This document shows positions 1 to 11,935 of a DNA stretch of 64,000 nucleotides, in pieces. Each line of letters opens with the position of its first letter. Position 1 is the first letter of the stretch. The notes below the pieces were generated by a model that worked only from the letters and a program-made list of their open reading frames with translations, was not told where the DNA came from and searched no databases. Source of the DNA: Iris pallida (taxonomy: Eukaryota > Streptophyta > Magnoliopsida > Asparagales > Iridaceae); assembly GCA_029216955.1 (NCBI GenBank), contig JANAVB010004077.1, positions 1 through 64,000 of the forward strand. The letters are read 5' to 3'. The position numbers and the translations under genes were made by a program.

Positions 1-250
1 GTAGGCCGGAGTCAATGAAAGCCCCCCTTTTCTTGACGGTCGCTGGCAGGGCTTTTCTTGACAGTTTTTGGCCGTCATATGAAGTAGTTTTCTTGACTAT
101 TTTTAGCCGTCAAGATAGTAGTTTTTAGAAACCGTCAATATAGGTGAAAACTTTTCTTGACTCCGACCTAGATGACGGTTAAAAATTGTCAATGAAAGGT
201 CCTCCTGGAGCAGCATTGAGTTAATTATTGACGTTTTATAACCGTCAAAA
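1..250. mobile_element. Subterminal repeat region of a DNA transposon, probably CACTA (En/Spm) type
   Basis: The first 250 bases hold about six degenerate copies of a short near-palindrome of the form TTGACGG-TTTTTA-CCGTCAA, in both orientations, for example at 56-79, 92-115 and 228-249. Clusters of short motifs in direct and inverted orientation near the ends are typical of plant CACTA elements, where the transposase binds them. The terminal repeat and target duplication must lie left of the window, so the class is an inference. No transposase is visible next to it. Confidence 0.45.
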
Positions 251-2442
<2,192 letters not shown>

Positions 2443-2777
2443 GTTTTCAAAGAAACTGTTGAGAACTTGCAATTGCCTATAAATAGAGTCCACATACACA
2501 GTTATTCCACGGCCCATAATTCCATTCTATATTCCAGAATTACAATCAAGAATTCAGAATCCAAAATTTGGTATCATGAATTCTAAACACTCAAATAACC
2601 AAGTTTCAGAATCAAGAATTCCATAATTCATAAAGAAGAATTCTAGAATTCAGATTCCAGACTCCCCAAATCTTTTTTTTCCTTCTATTGTGTACTGCAC
2701 AAAGTTAACAATCAAAATTAGTTTCGGTGACTGTTTCATTTTTGTAGACAAGTTTGTCGTAAACTTACTGTGATATA
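2443..2777. other. Short unique flank left of the Tat element
   Basis: AT-rich sequence with a TATAAATA box near 2479-2486 and many AGAATTC / GAATTCT motifs between 2520 and 2660. The last five bases before the retroelement are ATATA and those after its other end are ATAGA, so a target duplication with one mismatch is plausible. No coding potential is seen. Confidence 0.4.
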
Positions 2778-3562
2778 TGTAGAAGCCTAAAAAGTATAAT
2801 CATCATCATGCTCTACCCCCAAAAGGTGCCAAGACTAAAGTTATTAGATGGCGCCAGACAATAAATGGAGCCAGGCATCAGATGGCGCTGGCTGACACAT
2901 GGCAGTCTTTTCGGAGAAGCTGACATCACGTCAGTCGAAAAAAAAATTGTTTTGAATCCCGAATGCACAACGCTCGAGAAGATTGTGTCAGATTTGTCAT
3001 AATGACTGACAGCTGCCTCGCACCATTCGTAGTTGGCATGAGATAATCAGTATCACTATATTAAGCAGAGTGTATTAAACAACAAATAGTGTCTGGCGCC
3101 ATTCAACAGTTGGCGCCATCTGATCAAATCATCCAGAAGCAGTTAGATGACGTGGCGCGTGCCACTAATCTCGAAGAACGCACATACGACATTGCCCACG
3201 ACCAAGCGCATCTCTCCCACAGAATGCCATGTGTCATATGCAGTTAAGTTAATCGTTCGCACGAATGGGTGAATGGCGCACCAAATGCAGTGTGCGCCAA
3301 TCAGGATAACTACTTAATAGTTATCTCTAAACTCTATAAATAGAGTTCCAAATCACTTCACAAGGATGACTAATGATTATAATCTCCTGAGTACTTGCTG
3401 CAAACACTCTCCAAAGGCTTTCGTTTTCGATATCGCATCGTCCAAGGGATAAAGTGATTATCTTCTGATCAGATTTCTATAGTTGTACTTCCCCAGAAAT
3501 CAATTGTACTCTTGTACTTTCTTTTTTTCTAGTTTGTAAAGAAACTTTTGTTTTTGCAAACA
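2778..3562 (+). repeat. 5' LTR of the Tat element
   Basis: 785 bp, starting TGTAGAAGCC and ending GCAAACA, matched by 23605-24406. A TATAAATA box lies at 3335-3342. It is rich in GGCGCC-like motifs (TGGCGCCA and variants), several of which have mutated at their CpG in one LTR but not the other. Confidence 0.9.
3335..3342 (+). promoter_or_regulatory. TATA box of the Tat 5' LTR
   Basis: TATAAATA in the context CTCTATAAATAGAGTT, a perfect short palindromic flank. The same box is kept in the 3' LTR at 24180-24187. The expected transcription start is about 30 bp downstream, leaving a ~190 bp R-U5 region. Confidence 0.7.
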
Positions 3563-3564
3563 AA

Positions 3565-3584
3565 ATGACGACTCTACTGGGGAC
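3565..3584 (+). other. Probable primer binding site, overlapping the ORF1 start
   Basis: Two bases after the LTR end the sequence reads TGACGACTCTACTGGGGAC. It resembles the tRNA-complementary sites (TGGCGACTC..CTGGGGA type) described for Tat/Ogre-like elements, with one or two changes. The tRNA species, possibly Arg, is not certain. The ATG of ORF1 begins at 3565, inside this site. Confidence 0.5.
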
Positions 3585-3822
3585 TACTTTCTCGTCCGAC
3601 GAGAAAGTGACAACTCAATGCGATGTTTTGTCGGTCGGCACGACGCAAAAGACTTTGGTCGTGAAAGTCGACCAAACTGCCTACGAAGCCATGATTGGCG
3701 CAAGGGGTGCAAAGCGCGCCACCACTGTTGCTATCAAGGATAGGGCACACGCTATCTGGACTCCAAAGTCCTCTCGTTCACTAATCATGACTCCTGCACC
3801 AAGCTTGGAGAAAAGCTCTGTA

Positions 3823-4251
3823 GCCACTTCTTCTTCCTCACTAATTCTGAAATTGGTAGAGAGTGCTCCAACCACTACCTTGGCGCCAACTAAGGGACCG
3901 CGCCGCATGGCTACTTCTTCTTCCTCACCAATTCTAAAATTGGTGAAGAATGCGCCAACCACTATCCTGGTGCCAATTAGGGGACAGTGCCACATGACCA
4001 CTTCTTTCTCGTCACCAATTCTAAAATTAGTGGAAAATGCACCAACCATTGTCTTGGCACAGAACAAGGGAAAACACCACTTAGCTACCTCTTCCTCCCC
4101 AATTCTAAACTTGGGGGAGAAATTATATATCACTGCCCATGCGCAGAATAAAGAAAAGTGCCCTATGGCCACTTCTTATCCTTTTCTAGTCCTAGACTCG
4201 ATGGAAAACACATCTGAATGTGCCCCTATGCCAGTCAATACGAGAACACTT
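3823..4251 (+). repeat. 87 bp in-frame tandem repeat inside ORF1
   Basis: Unit starts at 3823, 3910, 3997, 4084 and 4168, giving periods of 87, 87, 87 and 84 bp, all multiples of three. The fifth unit degrades after about 40 bp. Each unit encodes an ATSSSSPILKLVENAP-like peptide followed by a charged KG-rich tail. The frame is preserved across all units although the rest of the element is badly decayed. Confidence 0.9.
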
Positions 4252-5006
4252 TCAAGTAGAAAGTCTACTTCTCTTGGCAGAGAAAATCAAATCAATACCA
4301 AGAAATTCGACTCTACTCAAAGTCTGTTTTCTACTGCTCATTTGTGCCGCTCCAAACGTGTTGGAGTAGTGTACGCAGAACAACAGGGCATCCTGCCACT
4401 CCTCATGGCCAGCGACAATCAAGCCAGAGCCAAGAACTTCCTACCCTGCACATTTCTAGAACAAGGCAGGGTAAACTGAGGGTGTCCCAGACAGATATCC
4501 AGGTAGCGTACGACTCTGACATGCGCACTGACCCCAATCAGTACAGAACAGCGTCAAGCCTGCATCAAGAATAATCTGCGCCACCTACCAAGTTGCGCAC
4601 AGGGAGAGTTCCTCAAGTCAATAATCCTCTCAGCTATGCCAACAAATTCAGTACTACTTTGTACACACAGGGTACATAGCACCTCAAGAACCGAAATTAT
4701 GTTACTAACATCATCAAGGAATAGGTACCTTCGACTTCTCTTTATCCTGTCACCGTAACCGATCTTCGTGAAGTTCTTGTACAAAAGTGGAAGATGACAA
4801 GACCATCTCGTCCACTTGTAACTCCACATCAGGAACATCACTGTAATCATCACCACGAAGTTGTGATAAAATGTTGCATCCAGTCAGCTAAACGGTCTGT
4901 CTTCGATCGTTTGAACTACACTCGGACTCCTGAACTTGTGATGGTGGACGAAGATGAGTTGCTATATGCTTCGATTAACAAGACTTTCCAAAGCACTGGG
5001 GGGTGA

Positions 5007-6700
5007 AAAATGTCCAAGACGTAATGCATCCCGTAATCCCAGTCAGCAATACCTTGATCGGATCCGTGACTCCGGCGAAGGAGTCTACCAAAATACAAGA
5101 TCAAGAAATCGAGATCTATTCGCTCAAAGGAATCTTCCCTCTCCTAATCCTGGGGATGTTCTCAGTCAGAGAAGTTATCTTGATTTCGACCAAGAAACAA
5201 TCGATTAAAGGAATCTTTCTTCCGCCCAAGAAACAATCGGTCAAAGAAATCTTCCTGATTTTGACCAAGATTTCCTCAATCAAAGGAATCTTCCCGCACT
5301 TCATCCTTGGGGTAGTTCCCTACATAATTTTGATGCCGATAGTTAAAGCTCTGAGCGGACTATCTTTTTTACCAGTTCATCATCTGTAGCCAGAGAAGTG
5401 ACTGCCTATGTCACTAACGAGGACCAAAACGCATCCAGCTCCGGCAGTCAAAAGCAGAGGATCACTGCTTTAGAAGCCAACTTGATAAATATGGCCAAAA
5501 TGATGGCAAATATGCATGTTGTGATCACGGCACAACACACTATTCCACCGGTTGCGAATCTAATTCTAACCCAAGAACATATAGCAGCATCTGCCCCTGT
5601 CAACACCGATCTGGGAGTACAATCTCCTCATAACGCTACCATGCCAGCTCCAAGTTATTCTGGTGCTGAGGGTGGTGCTTATCATGCAGTCCCGCCTCCT
5701 AATATATCGAATCAGTCTACTGCTCTCCAAGCATCAGGGGATACTAATGAATCAGTGAATTCAAATAGAAGGATGGTCTGCAGAAGTTGGGGATCAAACA
5801 ACCCTACCTATAGAGTGGAAGTAAGTCCCGTTTCCATCCAAGTACATGCCACCAACCATCATGCTGTTTGACAGCAGTTCATCTCCAAGGTGATAACTGA
5901 TCAACTCCAACCGAATGATGCTCTACTCACTAGAGTATTTGTTGGGTATTTAGCAGGTGCAGCCTATGACTGGTATCGTAGCTTGCAAGATGGTTGCATA
6001 ACATCTTTTGCAGGATTAAAGCAATTGTTCTTGGAATGACTCTATGAGGGAACAAATGACATGACTATGTCGGCCTTCATTAAAATCAAGCAACGGCCTA
6101 ATAAAACTGCTGAACGTTTTATTGAGCGCTTCCGTCGTGAGGTACTCAAAATGCCTCTGGGTACTCTGGATGCACTGACTATAGACACATGCAAATCAAA
6201 CTTGTTACCTATAGTAAACATGTGGACTGGACCCACGCAATTCCAAGACTGGGCCTCCTTCACAGTAAGCGCTAGGGCAGCTGAAGACAGTGCTGACAAG
6301 TTCAAACAACTAGGCATCCAGATGCCTAATCTTGACAAAGATGAACATTCTGCAACCAATAGCGGTAGGCATCAAAACAACCGCAATAACAAAAAAGCTT
6401 TAGCTATCAATGTGAAAGGCAAAGAAGCTTTAGCCGTCAGTGTAGGTCAGTCAACACCTACTACGGCAGCACCCCCACAGAGAGGACAATGTCCAAAAGA
6501 GGAATATTCTTTTGACGAGGAGGACGTCATGAGCATATTTGATTGTCTAATCAAGAGCAACAAACTTCAACTGCCTGAAGCAAAACAGCCAAACAAAGTA
6601 GGTAAAACTGACAATCCTAAATACTGTGTGTACACAGGTTCTTGGGACATCCGACGAGGACGTGTTACATACTCAAAGGGAAGATCCAGGAGCTGATCAA
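5007..6700 (+). pseudogene. gag of the Tat element (broken)
   Basis: Nucleocapsid precursor of the element; forms cytoplasmic particles that package its RNA. The frame from 4954 to 5871 and again 6061-6696 carries the typical Tat gag core: AGAAYDWYRSLQDG near 5960, then FIKIKQRPNKTAERFIERFRRE at 6075-6145 and WASFTVSARAAEDSADKFKQLGIQMPN near 6245-6330. Stops are present at 5869 (TGA), 6037 (TGA) and others. Near 6620-6690 a cysteine/histidine cluster that should form a zinc knuckle is disrupted by a frameshift. The N-terminal part (5113-5310) has four or five QRNL-containing repeats. Core identification is firm; the exact start is not. Confidence 0.75.
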
Positions 6701-9250
6701 TGCCAAGGCAATCACCCTTCAGTAGGATGAAAAGACGGTGATTGCTAATGTCGTCTCTCTATAATTTGGCGAGTTTCCTGCCCAACTGGTGCAGGATGGA
6801 GTCATCCCCATTCCAAAACCCACTCTGGAGATCGTCAACCTTCCACCAGTATGAAGTGATGGTCTCGTGCCCCTATCAACTGACAAAGGAGAAATCATAT
6901 GGATTCACCCCAATTTGGTTGATGACTTTGAATCCAACACACCTGCTTCCTCTATAAACTCAAGAAAGACAACCAAATACAGTAATGTCATATGACTTTA
7001 CTGGATGGTCATCTTCCACCTTTAGATTCTACCTTCATCCCGGCAGAGGTCTCACCTTGTTATTCTGAGACGACTGTACCAAAGCCGGAAGTTAACTACC
7101 AGCCAGCATTCCATCTATATAGTCAACAGTCCAGCGAACTGATGACGAAGATGGGATATGATCTACAGAAAGCCTCTAGCTTAAATTATAGGAAGGGATC
7201 TCCTATACCTCTTTCACTACGCTTGCAACACAATCAGTCTCATGTTGGCTTAGGAGTCTAGACAAATCCTTCGTCGCTTCAGAAGAAGTCTTCGAGAAAC
7301 AAGACTCTAATAAAGAATTGCAATATAGTTTCCTTCGTACCAGCTCCAGAAGAGGAAGCCATGATCGGTACCAGATCTGGGAGACTCTACCTTAGAGACT
7401 ATCCAGAGGAATAAAAGAATGCAGTCATTCCACCTCCAGTCCCTGATGCCCCTTCAGCATCTTCTCTGCCTACTGTCAATGTTCCATCGGCTTCATCACC
7501 TCAAACGAAATCGACTCCTCCCAAACCAACAGCGGCCGACAAAAGAAAATAGCTAGTTTGCTTTGATAATATATTCAAGAAAACTCTACCTCTTGGACTG
7601 GAGAAGCTGTATAACTTCGATATATTGGCTCATCTTGCCAATACTCTGGTGAGGGTATCAATCTTTGAGCTCCTACATCTATCGAAGAAAACTCGAGAAA
7701 CACTAAGCGAACCTTTAATGCAAGCCAACGCTTGTCTTGTATGCCTCAAGAAGCCAGATGACGAACCTGTGGCATATTTTCATTGTCTTAGTGTGATGGA
7801 GCTGATTCCTAATATCACCTTCACTCAGGATGATATGCTTCTGGAGGACAATCGACATGATTGACCTCTCTATTTTATGGGATTTGTCGATACAATGAAA
7901 GTCGATCGCATCATGATTGGCCCTGGATCTGCACTAAGCATTATGCCGAAGACTCTACTGGATGCACTGAAGATCCATGTCCATAATCTCTCTACCCCAG
8001 TCACGACGATTTAATTCTGGAAGAAGTGAACCACTGGAAAGATTTGCCTGAAAGTTCAAATCGGCAATCTCCGTACGAAAGTCACCTTTTATGTGATTGA
8101 CAATCATGGCTCCTACAATGCCTTATTAGGAAAACCGTGGTTGCATGAACATAACATCGTGCCATTAACTCTCCACCAATGTTTCAAATATGTAGATGAC
8201 AACGGAGAAGTCCGAAAGGAAGTGGCTGATCTTAATCCCTTCCAGGGCGTCAAAGCATATTTTACTGAATCCAGGATGTACAAAAAGGAGTTCATAAAAT
8301 TCGTACTGGCCATGGATACCGAGGAAGATCAGAAGGACAATCCAGATGACGTCCTTGTGATTTCGGTCAAAGGACATACTTTTCGTCCTTCATCTTCTCA
8401 GACGCTGACCATCCATCTCTCTTCTTCTATCAAGCATCCTTTTTCTGAAAAGACGGAGCATAGGGAGCTCACCTCTTCTGAGCCTCTTATTATTGACCTT
8501 CATCATAATAAGCCTTCTCCTTCTCCTCCTCTTGTTATCAATCTTAGCTAGCTATCGGCTAAGATCAAGAGCCCTGTTATAAATGATGATGTAATTATTA
8601 ATAAAGTAGCATCTCTTTTGCAGTATATTGATGTCAATTACTATACTCGATGTTACCTAGACATCCTGGATAACTTCAAACCCCTTATATTAGAAGCAGT
8701 CCTATCTCTTCAAGACGAAGTATCACTGGACTCAGTGTAAGATTCATTCTTTCTGGTTCCCTCCCGGAAGAATGATGAACATCCTATTCTCTTCAACAAA
8801 GGATTGAATCAAAAGGCTCCATCCGATAGCAAGGCTGAAAATGATGATAAAGGGCGACATCAGCTATGTTGTTACAGTCAACAGTCGAAGAACATCATCC
8901 AGAAGATGGGCTACAACTTCAAAATTGTCCTCAATGATGGTAGGGGAAGGCGAACTCCTATTCGCATACCTGCTCCAAAAGGAAAGTCGGTACAATACTA
9001 CAATAAAATAAAGCATGGGTTAGGCTACACCTCGCCAATCACGACCCCAAACGCTTCTGAGTCTGACAAAGAAGAGTGATCTAACTCCTCTGACTCTGCC
9101 TCATGGGACTCAGACACCAGCATAGGGCACGTCCATCGAATGACTCTCTCTTCTAATATGGTGACCGTCGAGTTCTCAGAAGACGACGATGACTTCGCTG
9201 AAGCCCATGAATCTGATTCATAGGCACAAAGGATGGATACTCAATAGGAA
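6700..9250 (+). pseudogene. Protease region of the Tat polyprotein with two G-patch-like motifs
   Basis: Polyprotein segment between gag and RT. A retropepsin-like stretch lies near 7880-8160 (MKVDRIMIGPGSALSIMPK, later YNALLGKPWLHE). The Asp expected before the Gly-Ser-Ala is not there: the codon reads Gly, so the enzyme would be dead. On either side sits a G-patch-like segment: QQSSELMTKMGYDLQ ending GLGV (about 7120-7260) and QQSKNIIQKMGYNFKI ending KHGLGY (about 8875-9030). Glycine-rich G-patch modules bind nucleic acid or RNA helicases. The frame has stops at 7862, 8549, 8738, 9077, 9221 and 9245 plus frameshifts around 7990-8060. No clear intron between protease and RT was found. Confidence 0.65.
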
Positions 9251-9949
9251 CTTCGCTTCGAACAACACGAACCACCTAATGAAGATCAATTAGTCCAGGT
9301 CGATGTCAGAGACGAAGCTTTTCCAAGGCCAATCTTTATCAGCAAAAGTCTCTGTGAAGCAGATAAACAAGAACTGATTCGGCTTATTAGGGAATATATT
9401 GACGTATTTTCCTGGAGTTACGAAGATATGCCGGGATTAGATCCTCAGATCGCTACCCATAAGCTCAATATCTTGCCAAATGTAAGGCCATTCAAACAAC
9501 AATAGTGTCAATTCCAACTTGACATGATGGATGCTATAGAAGCCGAAGTTAAGAAGCTCATTGCCTGTGGCTTTATCAGAGAAGAACAACATCCCAACTG
9601 GGTGGCTAACGTCGTCCTAGTTTTGAAAAAAATAGGAAAGGTCCGAGTCTGTATCGACTTTAGAGACCTTAATGAAGCTTGTCCCAAGGATGTGTTTTCT
9701 CTTTCGATCACTGATGTCATAATCGACAACACTAGCGAGTTCGAGCGGATGTCTTTTATGGACGAATTCTTCGGATATAATTAAATCATGATGAACCCCG
9801 AAGATAAAAAAACATACATCTATCCGCTCTCCCCTAGGAGTCTACTATTACACAATTATGCCATTCGGTCTCAAGAACACTAGTGCAACTTATCAGCGGG
9901 CCATGAGTACCATTTTTCGTGAATATTTACGGAAGACTGTCGAATGCTA
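9251..9949 (+). pseudogene. Tat reverse transcriptase, N-terminal part
   Basis: Makes cDNA from element RNA. The reading frame has HPNWVANVVLVLKK, then VRVCIDFRDLNEACPKD and FERMSFMDEFFGYN (9590-9784), all RT fingers/palm motifs of the Tat type. Stops occur at 9505 and 9782, with a shift just after. The conserved FREYLRKTVECY at 9915-9950 is cut off by the solo LTR inserted at 9950; the catalytic YVDD resumes at 13781 after the insertion. Confidence 0.85.
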
Positions 9950-10695
9950 TGTAAAACCCCTAAATTTCTACTATTTTTTTATAAATTTGGTATTTGTTTT
10001 ATTTATTTTGTATTTATATGTCGCGTAGTTGCATTGTACGTCGTGCGCGAAATTTTATTTTTCGTAATTGCTCGACGAGTGCGAATATGTACGAGCGTGC
10101 ATATTTTTAGAAAAATATTTTTCTATTTTTATAGTTTCAAAATAATATATATAATAATTATTCTTGCTTTAGTACCAAAATTTTCTAAGTTTGCTATTTT
10201 AATTATTTATTTATGCCAATTTCAAAAATATATATACATAGATATTATGTACTAGTCACATGCGAGATACATGAAATTTAATTCACGTATATATTAGAAT
10301 TCTCAAAATCCTTTTATTATTTATATTAATTTATTTAAAAGGTATTTTAAAGATATTTTCTATCAATATTCAAAAGAATTATTGCATTTTCGAAATTATT
10401 ATGCTACTTAAATAAAAAGGTAGTGTAAAAATTTTCCTATTAAAATATTTATTATGATTTTCATAATTAATTAATTTCTATTATTTATAAAAAGATATTT
10501 GGATATATTTGTGATAAATTAAATTGTGATTAGATTTATTGATTTAAATTAAATAGTTTAATTTAAATATGAATTATCTATATTTAAGTTGAATTTGGAT
10601 TTGATTGGTTTAAATTTATTTAATTTAATAATGTATTTATCTAACGGGAATTTAACCTAATCCTAATCCTTATCCAAGTGGGAATTCCTACCTCC

Positions 10696-10704
10696 TATAT
10701 AAGG
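10696..10704 (+). promoter_or_regulatory. TATA box in solo LTR A
   Basis: CTATATAAGGAGAGGTAC about 745 bp into the LTR. The inverted relative has CCTATAAAAGGAGAGGTAC at the matching place (box at 53721-53728, minus strand), so the promoter is conserved between the two copies. Confidence 0.65.
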
Positions 10705-11828
10705 AGAGGTACTCTTCCACATAAATATTCCACAAATTACTCCATCAATCCCACCATAAGTGCGTGCACCGTGTCCATGTCCACCGAATTCCCTCCACTA
10801 AATTCTTTTACAAATATATTCACCATCCCGGTGTCCGACAACCCCGGACACGTCCACCCAAATCCCGTGTTGTGCAAGATACAAATCCCCAATTCCCTAA
10901 TCTCCAAATCCCTAGTTCCTAACCTAACCCTAACTCTGCCAATCACCACTGCCATCCCCAACTCCGCTCTACCCTGACCTCTTCCGGCCATACCAGAACC
11001 CGACACCACCACTAATAATAACCCAGCACCACCCGACAGCCCGACCAAGCCCCCGCCAAACTTCGGCCTTCCCGAAACCACAACCACCATCCTCATCCTT
11101 GGACAACACCAACACGGACAAACTGTCCCCCGCTCCGATCGCCCAAACCACCACCATCAACCCGCCGGTCCAGACCCGACCACAGCCATGGCCACCGCCA
11201 GAATCTCATCACCACCACTAATAAACAGAAACCCAAACACCCAGATAGGTTAAACCCTCACCGATCATAGCCGCTCGCCGCCGCCGCAAGACCCGTTCCG
11301 CCTCGCCCAGGGTCAAGCCCGCGTCGTCGGACTCCTCGAGACTAGATCCGCCTCCGCACCGGCGGGCGTTCCTCGGAGTTCGCCGAGTGCTCGACCCCCT
11401 CCGTCGCGTCACTGACCGCCACTGTCTGGCCCCACCGATCCAGTGCCACGATCGCGCCGGTGAGCAGCTCCGCCGTGCCTGAGCGCTCGCGGCCGCACTA
11501 GCGTCCAACGTCCACTTCAAAACCCTCTTCGCCAACCGAGCCCCACTCCCTGCTCCCTCTGTCGCCCTTCGCCGCCCTTCCTACCGATGCCTGCTCCGCG
11601 CAGCCGCCTGCGACCGCCACCGCCTCCCCTCTTTTCTTTTTTCCTCCGCCGCACCCCCGCTCTGTCACCGCCGCTCCCTCTCTCCCTCGATTACTTCTCC
11701 CCTTTCTTTTTATATCTCTCCTCCTTCTTCAGATTCTTTTCATTTTTTATTTATTGCTTTCTTTTATTATTTTATTACAGGTGTGTCCTCTTCTTCGAGA
11801 GGAATGAATACAGTGTACAAATTCTATT

Positions 11829-11897
11829 TTTTATTTTAGTTTTTATTATTATTATTATTATTATTTCTCTATTATTATCATTATTACTATTATCATA

Positions 11898-11933
<36 letters not shown>

Positions 11934-11935
11934 CC
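11829..11935 (+). repeat. (TTA)n / (ATT)n microsatellite in solo LTR A
   Basis: Interrupted trinucleotide repeat, purest at 11896-11932. The inverted copy of this LTR has the matching AAT/TAA-rich tract at 52328-52555, so the repeat predates the separation of the two copies but has different length and interruptions. Confidence 0.85.

Larger units (their letters stand above)
3565..5006 (+). pseudogene. Tat-element ORF1 (upstream of gag), with tandem peptide repeats
   Basis: An open frame of 304 codons runs from the ATG at 3565 to 4479, then reading continues in another frame (about 4470-5006) broken by three stops. I do not recognise a domain. Visible features are a Ser/Thr/Pro-rich composition and four tandem peptide units of about 29 residues (from 3823) built on the pattern ATSSSSPILKLVENAPTT, followed by a basic stretch with CRSKRVG. 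Tat/Ogre-type elements are known to carry an ORF1 of unknown function before gag, which is why I assign it so. It could alternatively be a gag N-terminal extension. The second half, rich in His (HHCNHHHE near 4840), ends in a VMVDEDELLYAS segment that looks folded. Confidence 0.6.

Noticed and set aside
3681..4172. Minus-strand ORF of 163 codons opposite ORF1
   Set aside because: It is the complement of the 87 bp repeat array; open only because the repeat lacks stops in that frame.
11218..11898. ORFs 11218-11535 (minus) and 11587-11898 (plus) as possible genes
   Set aside because: Low-complexity translations of a GC-rich patch and a pyrimidine-rich tract inside a solo LTR; no family resemblance.
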